The notes: generated from the letters alone by a model not told the origin. Shown: positions 45,902 through 58,531, counted from the stretch's first letter. The stretch: 64,000 nucleotides of DNA from Malania oleifera (GCF_029873635.1 NC_080420.1:120040719-120104718); one strand, 5' to 3'. Numbers and translations: made by a program.

Positions 45902-47341
45902 ATGAGTGAACAGCTAGAAAACAACGTCCTGGGCATAGAACAAGGACAAGAAGAATTGATTGAAAAAATGAGCAAAATTATGGAGTTGTTGATGAACAAA
46001 GGAAAAGCGGTACAAAATGATTCCGAAACAGATATGAACCCTCCTCATCCTCCAGGGTTTACCCCAGTTCATGGACAAACATCAGCCCCACCACCGGGCG
46101 TCATGGGGGATCCAATGCCAAATATACCTCCATTCATCCCAACTGTGCCAGCACAGGGGTTTCCAGTGGCAGAGACTTCCCCCTTAGCAACTCTTGATAT
46201 GGGGATAAATAGATTTGAGTCTGAGTGTCGTTATGACGTATTGGAGGAGCGTTTGAAAGCAATTGAAGGGTATAATACATTTGACTCCGTTGATCCTAAT
46301 GACCTTTGCCTGGTGCCAAAGGTCACTCTGCCGCCAAAATTCAAGATGCCGGATTTTGAAAAATTTGATGGAACCCACTGTCCTCGAACCCATTTGCGCC
46401 TTTATTGCCAGAAAATGGCTGCACACACCGATGATGAGAGGTTGATGATGCATTGCTTTCAAGATAGTTTGACTGGAGCAGCTATCAGATGGTACATTCA
46501 GCAGGATCGAGCTCGAATCCGTACTTGGAAAGATCTGGCAAATTCCTTCATAGCTCAGTACCGCCACGTGATAGAAATGGCACCTGATCGCATGACCCTA
46601 CAAAGCATGCAAATGAAACCTAACGAAACATTCAGAGAATATGCATATAGATGGAGGGACATGTCCATCCAAGTGAGCCCTTCAGTGGAAGATAGGGAGG
46701 CTATCTCCCTATTCGTGAATACATTCAAAGATCCCTACTTCGGACATCTCCTAGGGGCAACCCCACATGACTTTATGGATATTATTTCTACTGGAGAGAG
46801 AATTGAAACGGCCATCAAAGTCGGAAGAACCAAAAGTGGTGATGCAGAAACTGACCCGAGTAAGAGGAAGAAAGATGAGGAAGCACAGATGATTCAGGGC
46901 CATCATTACCAAGAGGGTAAAACCCGGTGGATAAATAAAAATTTTGCTTACAAGCCCACAGTCCATCAGATAGTGCATTCAGGTGCACAACCCCAAGTAG
47001 TTTCCTTCGGACCTAAGCCTATTTCAAGGCAGCTGAATATTCAGGACACGGGAGGGAGCCCCCTAATGGAAAGAAAGAGAAAAGAAGTTCAACCTATTCC
47101 GATGACTTATGTAGAATTGTTCCCGCAATTGGTGGAAATCCAAATGGTTGCACCAATACCAGGATTGTTGCTACAATCCCCTTTCCCAAGGTGGTATGAC
47201 CCAAATGCTCGATGCGAGTATCATTCTGGGGCAATAGGTCATTCAATCGAGAAATGTTGGCATTTCAAGCATAAAGTACAAACCTTAAGAGATTTGGGTC
47301 TATTGGCAATTGATGTGGAGGAGCCTGTTGTGCAACATTAA
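45902..47341 (+). CDS. Gag protein of the gag-only element (Tat/Ogre type)
   Basis: 479 aa, uninterrupted. Residues about 5-32 form a probable coiled coil (repeated Leu/Ile with Glu/Lys) and about 40-105 are Pro-rich. About 150-312 form the Ty3/Gypsy gag core (DFEKFDGTHCP, LRLYCQKMA, WYIQQ, TWKDLANSFIAQY, REYAYRWRDM). Near the C-terminus, CEYHSGAIGHSIEKC (about 437-451) is the C-X2-H-X5-H-X4-C variant of the zinc knuckle seen in Tat/Ogre gags. By family it should assemble virus-like particles and package the element RNA in the cytoplasm. TAA ends the frame and no pol reading frame follows. The long open frame amid decayed elements suggests recent origin or selection. Confidence 0.9.
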   Translation: MSEQLENNVLGIEQGQEELIEKMSKIMELLMNKGKAVQNDSETDMNPPHPPGFTPVHGQTSAPPPGVMGDPMPNIPPFIPTVPAQGFPVAETSPLATLDMGINRFESECRYDVLEERLKAIEGYNTFDSVDPNDLCLVPKVTLPPKFKMPDFEKFDGTHCPRTHLRLYCQKMAAHTDDERLMMHCFQDSLTGAAIRWYIQQDRARIRTWKDLANSFIAQYRHVIEMAPDRMTLQSMQMKPNETFREYAYRWRDMSIQVSPSVEDREAISLFVNTFKDPYFGHLLGATPHDFMDIISTGERIETAIKVGRTKSGDAETDPSKRKKDEEAQMIQGHHYQEGKTRWINKNFAYKPTVHQIVHSGAQPQVVSFGPKPISRQLNIQDTGGSPLMERKRKEVQPIPMTYVELFPQLVEIQMVAPIPGLLLQSPFPRWYDPNARCEYHSGAIGHSIEKCWHFKHKVQTLRDLGLLAIDVEEPVVQH

Positions 47342-50300
47342 AAGAATATTTTGAAGTTCAGATCAGTCAGAGAAGTACAACAAGTTTTGAACCAGAGATA
47401 TTCCGCATATAGTCTGAATAAATGGGTTTACTTTTTGACCATGGAAACAGAGAAATACAAGTGGCAAGCTTTTGATTGTTCGCTCCCTTCAGGGATGCTT
47501 TTATTTTCTTTTGTTTTCTTCTTTCTTTTGTTGCAATTTATTAAAGGTTTTGTCTCCGAAATTTCGTTTTCTATCAAAGAAATGAAATTATGCATTTTCG
47601 TATATCACTTGCATCGAGAGTTCAATGTCCAAAATTTTGTTTACTCGTGTTTCTTGCTAAGATAAGGAAAATAAAATACCAGTATTCATGAACCAAAAGC
47701 AGGTGTTAGTTATGAAAAATTCAAGCTACAAGACGAAAATAAAGGAAGATGAAACAATGTTCATCACTCGATGAGTTCAAATACTGCGAAGAAGTTCTGA
47801 AAGCCTCAGAAAAATATATGTTGGTTCCATGAATCTCATGTCAGTCCGCTAATCAAGTTTTGATCGAATGATAGATGGCCATCTTTGGCCGACCAGTTAT
47901 CCCTAAAAAGAACCAAATATTGATTTACCAATTATTAACCAAGTTGAGCCTGAATGTTAAACTAGTCTTTTCTTAAAAGCCAGTTCACCAAAAAGTTAAC
48001 CTGAGTTGGGTCTCCTAGCGTTTGACAAGTCATATGAGACAACAATGGGCTATCGAAATGATGGCAGGCCCTTTTTCTGCTACCCAAAAGAAATTCAAAG
48101 AAGAAATCTCTTGCAAGCCCTTTTGAGCCTGAAAAATTCATTTATTGATTAACCCGTCAAAGGATCACACCCCACACTGGGGCAGTTTAAAAAAATTCAG
48201 TCCCAAATGGAATTCAAATGAAAATGAAGTTAAGATTCCTTCATAAAAGGAAAAGCAAAAGTTGCGATAAAAGAGAAGGAAGAAGAAAAGGAAGAAGAAA
48301 GAAAAATAAGGGACATACTACACATGTGATCCTTGACCAAATTACCCTTGATAAACTCAACGATTTTGAGCCTTATTTAACTCTTTTCTTCTTTAACCCA
48401 AACCCTAGCCTGCATTACAGTCCAAATGAAAGTCCTGACCAGATTGGTATACATTGTTGTATCAAATGATTTGTCAGACGCAATATTGTGTCTGAACTAC
48501 GTAATGACCTGATCCTGAAAGGGTACGTAGGCAAATTGTCCAAATGACAAATTCGGTCAATATCTTGCAAGTGCCTCAATTCAAACTTGGAGCATAAAAC
48601 ATCATTATGGGATGGGATTTTTTGAGCCTTAGTTTCCCTTTTATTCTGAAAACCTGTATCCCTCAGCCTACGTTTCGTCCCGAGTCTTAAAGACCATCTT
48701 GAGATCAAAACATTGGTCGGACTTGGCTGAACTAGGGGCAACCATTAAACAAGAGGTTCTCAATGGTTTCACGGCAGAACAAGGTAGAAGAATAGTCCCC
48801 CAATGAAACTAGGGCAATTGGTGAAAGAAGAAAATCAGTTATTCAATTCGAAAATTTAGCACCATCATCATTAGGGCTCTCGAATACTGGTATGAATTTT
48901 TTCCATTGAAATAGCAGGTGAACTTAGTAAAACATCTATTTTGTGCATATGACCTTTTGATTTAGCAAGTTGATGCATGATCATTCATCATTCATTCCTC
49001 CATCAAAAAAAAAGAAGAAGAAGAAGAAAAAAAAAAAAAATTCCATTCTTCAAAAGCTCCAAAAGGAGGATGGATGGTCAAAAGGGCTTAATTACTGACA
49101 CATTCGCCAAAAGAGGATCCTTGTGAAAGACAGGTAAAATGGTCAAGAATAGTTACAGATGCACTTAATTTGATGCAAACTCCGTGTTGAGTTCTAGTGA
49201 CGCTGATTTGGGGTGCCCTCGTGTCAAAGTCAAGTTTGAAGCCAATATCAGTAACAAACGATGGTAACTGGGGCAGATTTTGGGTTGAGTTTTGTTTGGA
49301 CTAATTTTGATGCCGTCATATCATAGTGCATGATGAAAACATAGTCAAGATCAGTGGATGAGGATCGAAACTAGGCAAATTTTGAGTTCATTGGAGCAAA
49401 TTCAAGAGCTTTCAAGACAGAATCAAAGTCAAAAGCAGGGTCATGACCAGTGGCATGTAAACACTGAGGCAGATTTTGAGCGCCTTTTGGAATTTGAAAC
49501 ATGGCCAGAATCAGTGGCAACTTGGAATTTGAAGGCACACTCGAGATCAGAGATTGGGTTGTTGATTACAAGCACGTTGGAAGGAGAAAAGATTCATGTA
49601 TTACCATACATCCCATGCATTGCATAATAAAGGAAATACGAAGGGAATCTCATGCAACATGCATACATCTTTGCATTCATGCATCATTATGCACACATAA
49701 CAACATATCACTGCATTTTTTCATCTTAGGTAGCAACATGCATACATATAGCAATAGAGCACCATTCACTCATACTTGCTTGGTTGAATAAACTTCTGAA
49801 TAATTCTTTTGCATCATTGACTGAGCCATTCTTATCTAGATATATTTTGAAACTGGGGCAGCTGGCCCCCATGCACAGATTGACATACTTTGAAACTGTG
49901 GCAGTTGACCCCAGGAAGCAATTGATGCATTGGTTGTTGAGTCTCAAAAAGGGTGATCTATGGATAGGCAAAGAAGCTCGGGTTTTTGTTCCCGATCGAT
50001 AATCCCTGGTAGAATAATTCTGAACCCTACACTTGAGGACATTTTCCAGAAGAATCTTATGGTCTCGCACCCGATTGATCACCCTCACTAGAGTAACCAT
50101 TTTCCAAAATACTGATCGTCCAAAAGATCTCAGGACTTGGCACCTAATTGATCATCCTTAGTGAAGAATTTTTCAGGACTTAAAACCCATATGAGCTTAT
50201 TCTTCAAAGAGTCTCGGGATCTTGCACTCGATTAATCATCCTCAGTGGAGCAAATTTTCAGGACTTAGAACCTCATGCTTGAGGACACTTTCCAGAAAAT

Positions 50301-50513
50301 CTCAAGACTTCGTACTCTATTCATCCTCACCCATACAGGGTAACCATTTCCTTGGTCCTAATTGAGCCATCTACATTGAAATTAAGGCATCGGTCCTCAT
50401 ATCCAAAAATGGTGTTGTTCATGATCACACCGAGGTGTTGGATCACCTCAAAGCTTTCTTGATTATCTCGTTCATGCGAGTAGTTTCATCCAAATTGTTT
50501 TGATCATCTTATC
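47342..50513. other. Non-coding interior of the gag-only element
   Basis: This is where pol would lie, but no RT, RNase H or integrase motif is readable in any frame. ACTGGGGCAG occurs at 48176, 49267 and 49852, and a variant near 49893. 49700-50340 has repeated words of the type GGACTT..CAC..ATTGATCATCCTC. ORFs up to 124 codons have no recognisable domain. Confidence 0.6.
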
Positions 50514-50985
50514 CACTCTTATTGACCCATTGCGGTCCATTCTTATTGACCCATCGCGGTCCCATTCTTATTGACTCTTTGCGGTCCACTCTTATTGACC
50601 CATCGCGGTCCACTCTTATTGACCTATTGCGGTCCACCCTTATTGACCCTTCGCGGTCCCACCTTATTGACCCATCGCGGTCCACTTTTATTGACCCTTC
50701 GCGGTCCCACCTTATTGACCCATCGCGGTCCCATCTTATTGACCCATCGCGGTCCCACCTTATTGACCCATCGCAGTCCCATTCTTATTGACCCATCGCG
50801 GTCTCACCTTATTAACCCTTTGCGGTCCCACTCTTATTAACCATTCGCGGTCCCACTTTTATTGACCCATCATGGTCCACTTTTATTGACCCTTTGCGGT
50901 CCTCTTTTATTGACCCTTCGCGATCCACTCCTATTAACCCTTTTGCGGTCTCACTCATGTTGATCCTTCGCTGGACATTTTTGGG
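50514..50985 (+). repeat. Array of about 18 units of about 26 bp
   Basis: Unit consensus CTTATTGACCCATCGCGGTCC followed by 4-6 variable bases; units vary by 1-3 substitutions and small length changes. ORFs with repeated 'LIDPSRS' peptides are by-products of the array. Confidence 0.92.
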
Positions 50986-51111
50986 AAGTCACACTTTGAT
51001 CTCTTTTGATGCATTGGCCTGGTCCAAAATCAGCGTCTTTTGTCTTTGCAGGTTTGTTGCTACAAATAACGTAGGAGAATTCCTACTTTCACTTTGAAGC
51101 GACAAAGCCTA

Positions 51112-51125
51112 CAAAGAGGGGCAGC
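51112..51125 (+). promoter_or_regulatory. Polypurine tract of the gag-only element
   Basis: CAAAGAGGGGCAGC directly before TGTAGACACC of the 3' LTR. Confidence 0.8.
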
Positions 51126-53567
51126 TGTAGACACCCCATTTTTACCCAGGCCCAATATCTTTATTATTTTTATTTTCACTATTATAATCATTATTAATCA
51201 TTTTCCTATTATTATTTTTATTTTTATTTTTCACTATTATTATTATTATTAATTATTTTTCCATATTGATATAAGTAATTTATTATTATTACTATTTTTT
51301 TATTATTATTTATTTTCCTATATTGATATAAGTAATTTATTATTATTACTATTATTATATTATTGTTATTTTCCTATAGTATTATAAGTGACTTATTATT
51401 ATCACTATTATTTTTATTATTATTATTTTTGTTTTTATTTGTTATTCTTACCACTATATTTACCATTATTATTATTATTATTATTAGTATTTTTATTAAC
51501 ATTATTATTTGGCTATTATCATTAATTTTTATTACTCTTGCTATTATTTTTTATTTTTATTTCTATATTCACTTTATTATTATTTTTACCTTATTATTAT
51601 TTTTATTATATCCTTATTACCATATTAGTAATTATACTCATATATATTATTTCCAAAAGAAAAAAAATATAATTAAAATACCATAAACCAAAAAGGAAAA
51701 GAGAGAGTTAGGGTTTCTAATTTTTTTTTTTTTTTTATAAAAGGACCCTTTTCTTCTCTTCTAAGAGGCCGGGGGGGGGGGGCACAGCGCACAGCCAGGG
51801 AGCCAGCCAAAGAAAAAAAACCCTTACCTCTCCTCTCCATCTCTAATTTCCTTCACGGCTGGGCAATAGCCGCACCCACCACCCGGCCGCACAGCCTCCA
51901 TCATCAACCTCCCCACTCTCTCTCACACACCGCCCCCTTTCCCTGCAATCCAGCCCAGTCGATCCCCTCCTCTACTCCTCTGCCAGCAGGATTCTCTAAC
52001 AACCTTCGCCCCATCCTCAACTCCACAGCAAACTGAGGCACCAGGATACCCCTGCAACAGCTCACGGCCAGCCTCCACAGCAGAACAAGGCCATCTGCTG
52101 CAACTCCGTCCACACACCAGCTACCCGCAGAGCCTCCAGCAGGCCAACCCAGCAGCAGCGGCTACTCCTTCCAACTCCGGCCGTCACCCGTCCTCACCAC
52201 AGACCACCCTACAGCCTCTGCAACTCTCTCCGGCGACCAATCCAGCACCAGTCCCAGCCACGGCTGTCTCCGGCCATCTCACAGGCAAACCGAGCCCCCT
52301 CCAGCCACGACTCCCATCTCCGGCCCCCTCTGTAAGCCCCACTGCATGTAGTCCACGACCACAAGCACACACGGTCACACATGCATGTATACACATGAAG
52401 TTTATTTATTTATTTTTTTTTTCTTGTACATTTAAATTGAGCTTTGTATATTTGTATATCTAACATTAATATGTTTTTTGCAGGATTTTTCCACCTTTGG
52501 CTATAATATTAATTTAGATTATATATATATATATATATTTATTTAACATCAATTTTTTTTTATTGCAGGATTTTTCTTTACTTTAGGATGTCGATTATTT
52601 TAGGTCTAAATTTGTTTAGGGTTGTAATTATATATATATACCCATGTCCATATTTTTAATTCTTTTCATATTTAATACCCATGTCTATATTTTTTATTGT
52701 GAATATTAATTGATTTGTTCCCATTGTTGTAGGGTTCGTAAAATTTGTTAGTTGATGTTCTTGTTGGTATTTTGGTGGTGCATATTATTTAATGAACATT
52801 ATTATTGTTGTAGAAGTGTTACAATTAAAATTTGTTTTAACCTTCAAGTTTATACTTTTGTTGTATTTAGGGTGTGTATTAAATTTCATATTCATTTTTA
52901 GGGTTCCCTTATTTGGATTTACAGAGTTTCCATTTTATCACGTATTGATTTCCATAGTTTGACTATTTCTATATTATCATATATATGTATTTATTGTTTC
53001 CATATTGTTATACATTGATTTCCTTTTTAGGGTTTGATTTCTTCCCTATTATTGGATATTATTGTTTATGATCATATTAAAGTTATATAGGGCCTATATT
53101 GTTATTAATATTATGATGTATACACCTTTTTATTCTAGTAGCATTTATCATTGGTAATTATGTGCTATGATATATATACATATATACATATTGGTTGTGT
53201 TATTTTTATAGTAGTATTATTGGTACAAGTAGTGTATTATTATTATAATATATTAGGGCTTCGGTTACTTCATGTTAATATGGTATGTTTTGAACTATTA
53301 TTATGATTTTGTTAATATGGTATCTTTTGGATTATTAGTATTGTTGCATTACTACCTTATACCTTGGGTTCTTCCCTATTGCTATGTTAATTACGTATAT
53401 ATCTTAGGGTTTTGATTAATTCATACTGTTTATGGTATTTTTAGAATTTTTAGGATCTAAGCATATATGGTATTTTTTTTTTTTAGTATTTTTATATATA
53501 TAGTGATAGTATTATAGTATTGCTATTATGTTTACATGTGATGAGATGTATCATAGTATCCTTAGTA

Positions 53568-53606
<39 letters not shown>

Positions 53607-54202
53607 ATATGGTATCTAATTACTTATTTTGACATTCATGATATTTTAGTAAGGGTGAGTTGCTTATTACTCTATTACCATATATTAAAACCTCTCATAC
53701 TAGTATTTTCTTATAAAAATTTTATATACAATTTCAAAATTTGGGAGCGTATTTTCTTAGATATTTTATTGATTTTTATTATTCCCTATGATTTTAATGC
53801 GGGGGGTATGAGCCTTCGGGCTTCACGTACCTTAAAGCTCTGAGGGAATATATGTATATATTTATTCATTTATTTATTTATTTTTCATAGGTATTTATAA
53901 ATTCATTAAAAGGAGTAATTTAAAGAGTTATTAGATTAACTTAGGGATAATTTCAAATTAATTAGGTACCGTTTGTAAGAACGGGCGCGTAGGGGGTGCT
54001 CGTACCTTCCCCTCGCGTAACCGAACTCCCGACCCCAACTCTGGTAATGTAGACCGATTCTTCCCCTAACGGGGTAGTAATCATGTGTTTTAACCACACT
54101 AAAGGTTAGTGGCGACTCCAAAATTCCATGTTTTCCTTGAAATATTAAAATGATTTCTAATTTCGCCGCCCAGGGCACTCGCGCACCCGGGACGTCGCGA
54201 CA
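51126..54202 (+). repeat. 3' LTR of the gag-only element
   Basis: Matches the 5' LTR throughout. The visible differences are a few substitutions, a shorter TA tract near 52520, and a 19-20 bp duplication near 51588 that accounts for most of the length difference. Confidence 0.95.
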
Positions 54203-54644
54203 GTGTAGTCCCAAGAAGGGGGTGAATTGAGTTTTAAAAATTTTCTTTTAAATATTTTTAGGAATTCTTAACTTCTTGTTGATTCTTCAAACTTTCAGCA
54301 AAAACTTACTTCTTTATTTAATCCACAACCACACAAACATTCAATCATTCAAGTAATCAATCAACCAAAAAATTTGAAAGCAAACAACCAAACCAATATT
54401 AAAGTATACAATACTTTAGTAATGTAAGAACTTAAGATGGTTGTTTGTTTATATAAGCCCTGTGGATATAAATTTAAACCAAGCCCTGTAGTGAATGTGA
54501 AATCATTCCTTCAATGCAAACCTCAACTTAATTTCCAAACAACTCGGAATTTAAATAAACTCTTTAGTTAATTTGTCTTTGGGTGTTAACTAAACAACGT
54601 ACTTCCTTTTGAGATTTCCGCAAAGTTTTGATCAACCAACGTAC

Positions 54645-56774
54645 TGTAACAACCCAAATTTAGAATGGTATTTAAATAATAAAGATAGGAAAATGGAGAT
54701 CGGAAACAGAAGGAAGCCGTCGACTTCATCGACGAACGCGAATTTTGGAAGGGTTAAAAATAGGGGTTCAACAGGATTTCGTCGACGAACACAGGGCTTC
54801 ATCGACGAGAAAATACCGAGAGGGGTTCTGGGGTAGCCTAAATTTTGTCGACGAATACAAGGTCTCATCGACGAAATTTGTGAAGGACTCGTCGACGAAT
54901 CTCGCTGTTTTATAAGTATAAAAATCCAGGGAAAATATGATTTTTAAGAAGCCTCTCTCTCTCTCCTCTCTCTCCCCTTTGGCTCTCTCACTCTCTCTCT
55001 CTCTCTTCGATTTTGGGCTGGTTTTATGCCGGATCAAAGATCTGAGGCTACCACGACGCTCCTGACAAAGTTCCCTGCAAGTTGGCCGGAGCGGATCGTC
55101 GTGAAAACGAAGTTGGAAATCATCTCAAAGTTGAGGTAAGGCTTTTAAGCCAAATTAGACTTTGAGGTAGTTATAGAAATTGATGTACGCATGAAAATAT
55201 TGACGTTTAATACTGGGAGTTTTGAGTTTCAGGATATTGCGTAGGAAATCCTATGGGGGTCAAGCTAAGATTTTAAGGGACTTTCTCAGTAGCCAGGTAA
55301 GGGAGTAAACTAAAGCAGTTCTTTTCCATGCAAACTATTATTGATTATAAGTAGATTTATTTTCAGAAAAACATATGATATATGTGTTTATTATGAATGA
55401 AATGTACGTTTGGAAAATACTGCTATGATGCTTAAAAAGTATATGTATATATGAGATGTCAGAAAATTATGATTTTAAAATATGAAGTATGACTTTTAAT
55501 AGAACATGTGTGGCATGAATATTATTTTACGTAAAATGAGGTATGATATGAATGCTTTTACGAGTAAAATACAATTTCAAGTATTTTGGAAAGATAGGTT
55601 ATGTTATATTGAGTTGACAAATATATGATAAATGAGTTATTTTCAAATGTAAATACCTGAAATGTATTTGGCGAGAGGCCATATTTATGTTGTTGGCACG
55701 AGGCCATATTTATATGATTTTGGCACGAGGCCGTGTATTTATGCTATCGGCACGAGGCCGTATTGATATTATTGGCACGAGGCCATATTTACTATGATTT
55801 TGGCACGAGGCCATACGTATGATTTCGGCGCGAGCCCGTATCTATGTTTTTGGCACGAGGCCGTAATGATGTTATGTATGATCATGTACTATATGTTATT
55901 ACAACCAGGATGTTAGTTTAGTTCAGACCAGGAGCTCGGTACCGTAGCTATGGGTAGATCAGATGTGGCACGAGGCCATATTAGTGCTAACCATCCCACG
56001 AGGGGATGGGAGATGGATAGTCGATGTGGCTTTCAGTAGAGTGTAGACGTCCACCTGGTAGTCCGGACCAGGGTGTGGCAGGCCCATCATACTTATAGAT
56101 ATATTTGATTCGGCAGTGGTCGGCCAACCATTGTCGGGCCCCGCCTTCGGGCTGCACAACCCGTCATGGGGGGTAATACATGACATTAGCTAACTATTCA
56201 TCCTGGGTATATTTACAGTATTACGAGTTATAACAAATGTTTATGTATGTTATGATTTATTAACGAATATGAAAATACATGATTATCCAACATGATATTA
56301 AGATTATTTCCAGAGTTATGAAATGTACTGTATATGTATAAGCACTTTAAATATTCATGTTGTCACACAGCTGTATTTAGTTTACTTTCCCTTACTGAAA
56401 AGTGTCTCACCCTCAACATTGATATATTTTTCAAGAAACCTAGAGAAACCGGCGGGTCAAGGCCGCCGTTGAGTGAGTGGAGCTTCCCTACTAGAAGGGT
56501 TAGCTTTGTACTAGGATCAGTAGATTTTTGTTATATGGTCCTAGCGTCCTTTTGATATTTTGAGGATTGTATATATGTACAGTACTGAAAGATGTAGTAA
56601 ACTCTGGTATTATGTTTTTAGTAATATGTTTTATGGATGGATGTTTGGAATTTTCATGTTTACTGCTGCTAGGTTTTCCGCTGTGTATGATAGGTGTCCC
56701 CGTACCCACGGGTTCGGGTTGACTATTTTATTCATGATGTGACATTTTATGTTAAGAAATTGAGGGACGTTACA
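54645..56774 (+). mobile_element. Solo chromovirus-type LTR
   Basis: 2130 bp, TGTAACAACCC...GGGACGTTACA, TSD CGTAC at 54640-54644 and 56775-56779. The U3 has CGTCGACGA and CATCGACGA motifs (54718-54895), then TATA-like TTTATAAGTATAAAA (54908-54922) and CT-rich sequence. No internal domain. Its ends resemble the Tekay/Del-type LTRs in the window but the body differs. Confidence 0.9.
55669..55976 (+). repeat. GGCACGAGGCC tandem motifs in the solo LTR
   Basis: About eight copies of (T/C)GGCACGAGGCC(A/G)TAT spaced 25-37 bp apart from 55669 to 55870, plus one more near 55966. Spacers are AT-rich and variable. Confidence 0.85.
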
Positions 56775-58448
56775 CGTACTCCCTTTCGGTTTCCACAATC
56801 CCAAATCAAAATTAAAATTTAAGTTTATTTAACTTCCAAATTACGTAGTTTGTATAATTAAGAAAATTAAATCATCCACGCAATTTATATGTGCTGAAAA
56901 TAAAGAGCAAGGGAAAGAGAGAGTGAGACCACGACTTTTACGAGGTTCGACTTATACCCAACCTACGTCCTCTCCTTTGGCAATTTACCAAAGGATTCTA
57001 CTAATTAAATCAATTTCTTTGCCGGGCGGAACAAAACCTTTGCAAATGATACCCCATGCTCAAACACTCCTTCACTAGGCTAAAGCCCGCCTCTCCAAGC
57101 GATACACGTTTGGTCCAACAACAATCCAAACACCTTGGAACGTACAAGAACTACAAGAAAACACAAAATAATAGTTGCGTAATGAACACTCTCAAATAGA
57201 GCATATTAGTACACTTTCGGCTCAATATACTTCAAAATAAATAATAATATGGAATTTTAACTTGAAGCTTAAATGAGTATATCATCGATTAATTCTTTCA
57301 ATTATTGAAAGATTTAGAATTTGATTGCTCAATTCCGGTGGACGAAGATCAACAAAAACTCAGTTAGAAATTCGTGCACAATATGTGAGCTTGAGAGCCT
57401 TTGAATTATAAGAACAGTTGAGTGAGTATTGAGTGCTGAATTTGATTCTTGGTAATTAATTCAATAATCTTGAGGCTTATTTATAGACTTGAAAAAGTAT
57501 GTAACTTGATCCCCAAGTGACTTGGAGTATTCCCCAAGTTTTCACAAAGTTAGAGCCCTAAGCAATCTCATTTAAAAAATTTGTCCGTTATAAAAATTTA
57601 AAATCTGTCGCGTGACAGTAGACTGGCACTTTTGGTCAGTCGTCTACCCAGTTATTTTAAAGGGGCACTAGGGTGGCAGTCGCCTGGTGGAGCACTGGCA
57701 GTCTACTGGCGGGACACAGTCAGTCTACTGGTGGGACACAGTCAGGCTGCTGTCAGGCTGCTGTCAACTTCGAGTACCCTTAGATTTTTTTGTCATAACC
57801 TTTTATATGTAACTCCAAATTTTACGAGCTTGGTTTCAAAAGAAAGTTAAGAGAAAATCTTACAACTTTCATGTTGAATACTTTTTAAAATAAGGAGTTT
57901 TTATAGAGAAAAATGCAATGCACTGCAATGCGGATATAGAAAAAATAACAACATTTGAAAAATCCTCTTTTTGGTACTTTTCATTCCAAAAATGATTCTA
58001 ACCTTTTTGAAATAATTTTTTATCTTATAAAAATATTTTCCAAGTATGTTAAAAGGTATCTAGGTCCAAGAAATTAACCTAAGAGTTTCATGCATCGATA
58101 TTGACATTATTTGAAGTACTTACATGAAATTTCCTATAAACTCTTTCAAATTTTCAATTCCTGAATTCCTTGAGGTCGTTATACTTGTTTCATTTTTCTT
58201 TGAGCTTTCATCAAGTTCTCTTTAATCCTCATGCTCTCATAATCTTCAAGCTTTATCTTTGAATTCATGCTTTAAGCTTCATATTGATCATCCTTCTTTG
58301 AAATATAAGCTTTCATGAATCCTTCTAAACACTTGACCTTGCATTCATCATTGAATCTTGAAATAACATCACTTAACCAAATATGTTAAGTTCCACTTGT
58401 TTCTTAGCATCAAAACAGGATGTTAGGCCTTGTAAGGCCAATAGTACA

Positions 58449-58453
<5 letters not shown>

Positions 58454-58529
<76 letters not shown>

Positions 58530-58531
58530 GG
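58454..58531. repeat. (GA)n then G-run
   Basis: About 65 bp of GA followed by 13 G. The ORF through it is an artefact. Confidence 0.95.

Larger units (their letters stand above)
40828..54202 (+). mobile_element. Gag-only LTR element (TR-GAG/LARD-like, Tat/Ogre-related)
   Basis: Total length 13,375 bp. LTRs are 40828-43890 (3063 bp) and 51126-54202 (3077 bp), both TGTAGACACCCC...GACGTCGCGACA. TSD GTGTA is at 40823-40827 and 54203-54207. The PBS-like GGCGACTCCACTAGGGAC follows the 5' LTR and a polypurine tract precedes the 3' LTR. The 7.2 kb interior has one intact gag ORF and no protease, RT, RNase H or integrase on either strand, so it depends on an autonomous relative. The LTRs are nearly identical by eye, making it probably the youngest insertion here. 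Large LTRs, gag type and PBS all point to the Tat/Ogre branch of Ty3/Gypsy. Confidence 0.93.
54203..58443 (-). mobile_element. 5' LTR of the SIRE remnant, interrupted
   Basis: Continues the LTR whose last 16 bp are 40812-40827. On the minus strand it ends ...CTTGGGACTACAC. It contains the CCGAACC-like / GAGGACGTAGG block (about 56940-56985) and a TATA box (TCTATAAATAAG, about 57476-57487), followed upstream by an array with a different core (CAGTCTACTGGC-like, about 57605-57775). Removing the solo LTR at 54645-56774 and one TSD gives about 2117 bp, equal to the solo LTR at 35252-37365 within a few bases. The outer end is TATTGG on the minus strand, a mutated TG. Confidence 0.85.

Noticed and set aside
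50522..50840. ORFs encoding repeated LIDPSRS-like peptides
   Set aside because: They are the minisatellite read in three frames; unit length is not a constant multiple of three.
50514..50985. Possible CRISPR-like array
   Set aside because: Eukaryotic retroelement context, unit with almost no spacer, no cas genes; it is a minisatellite.
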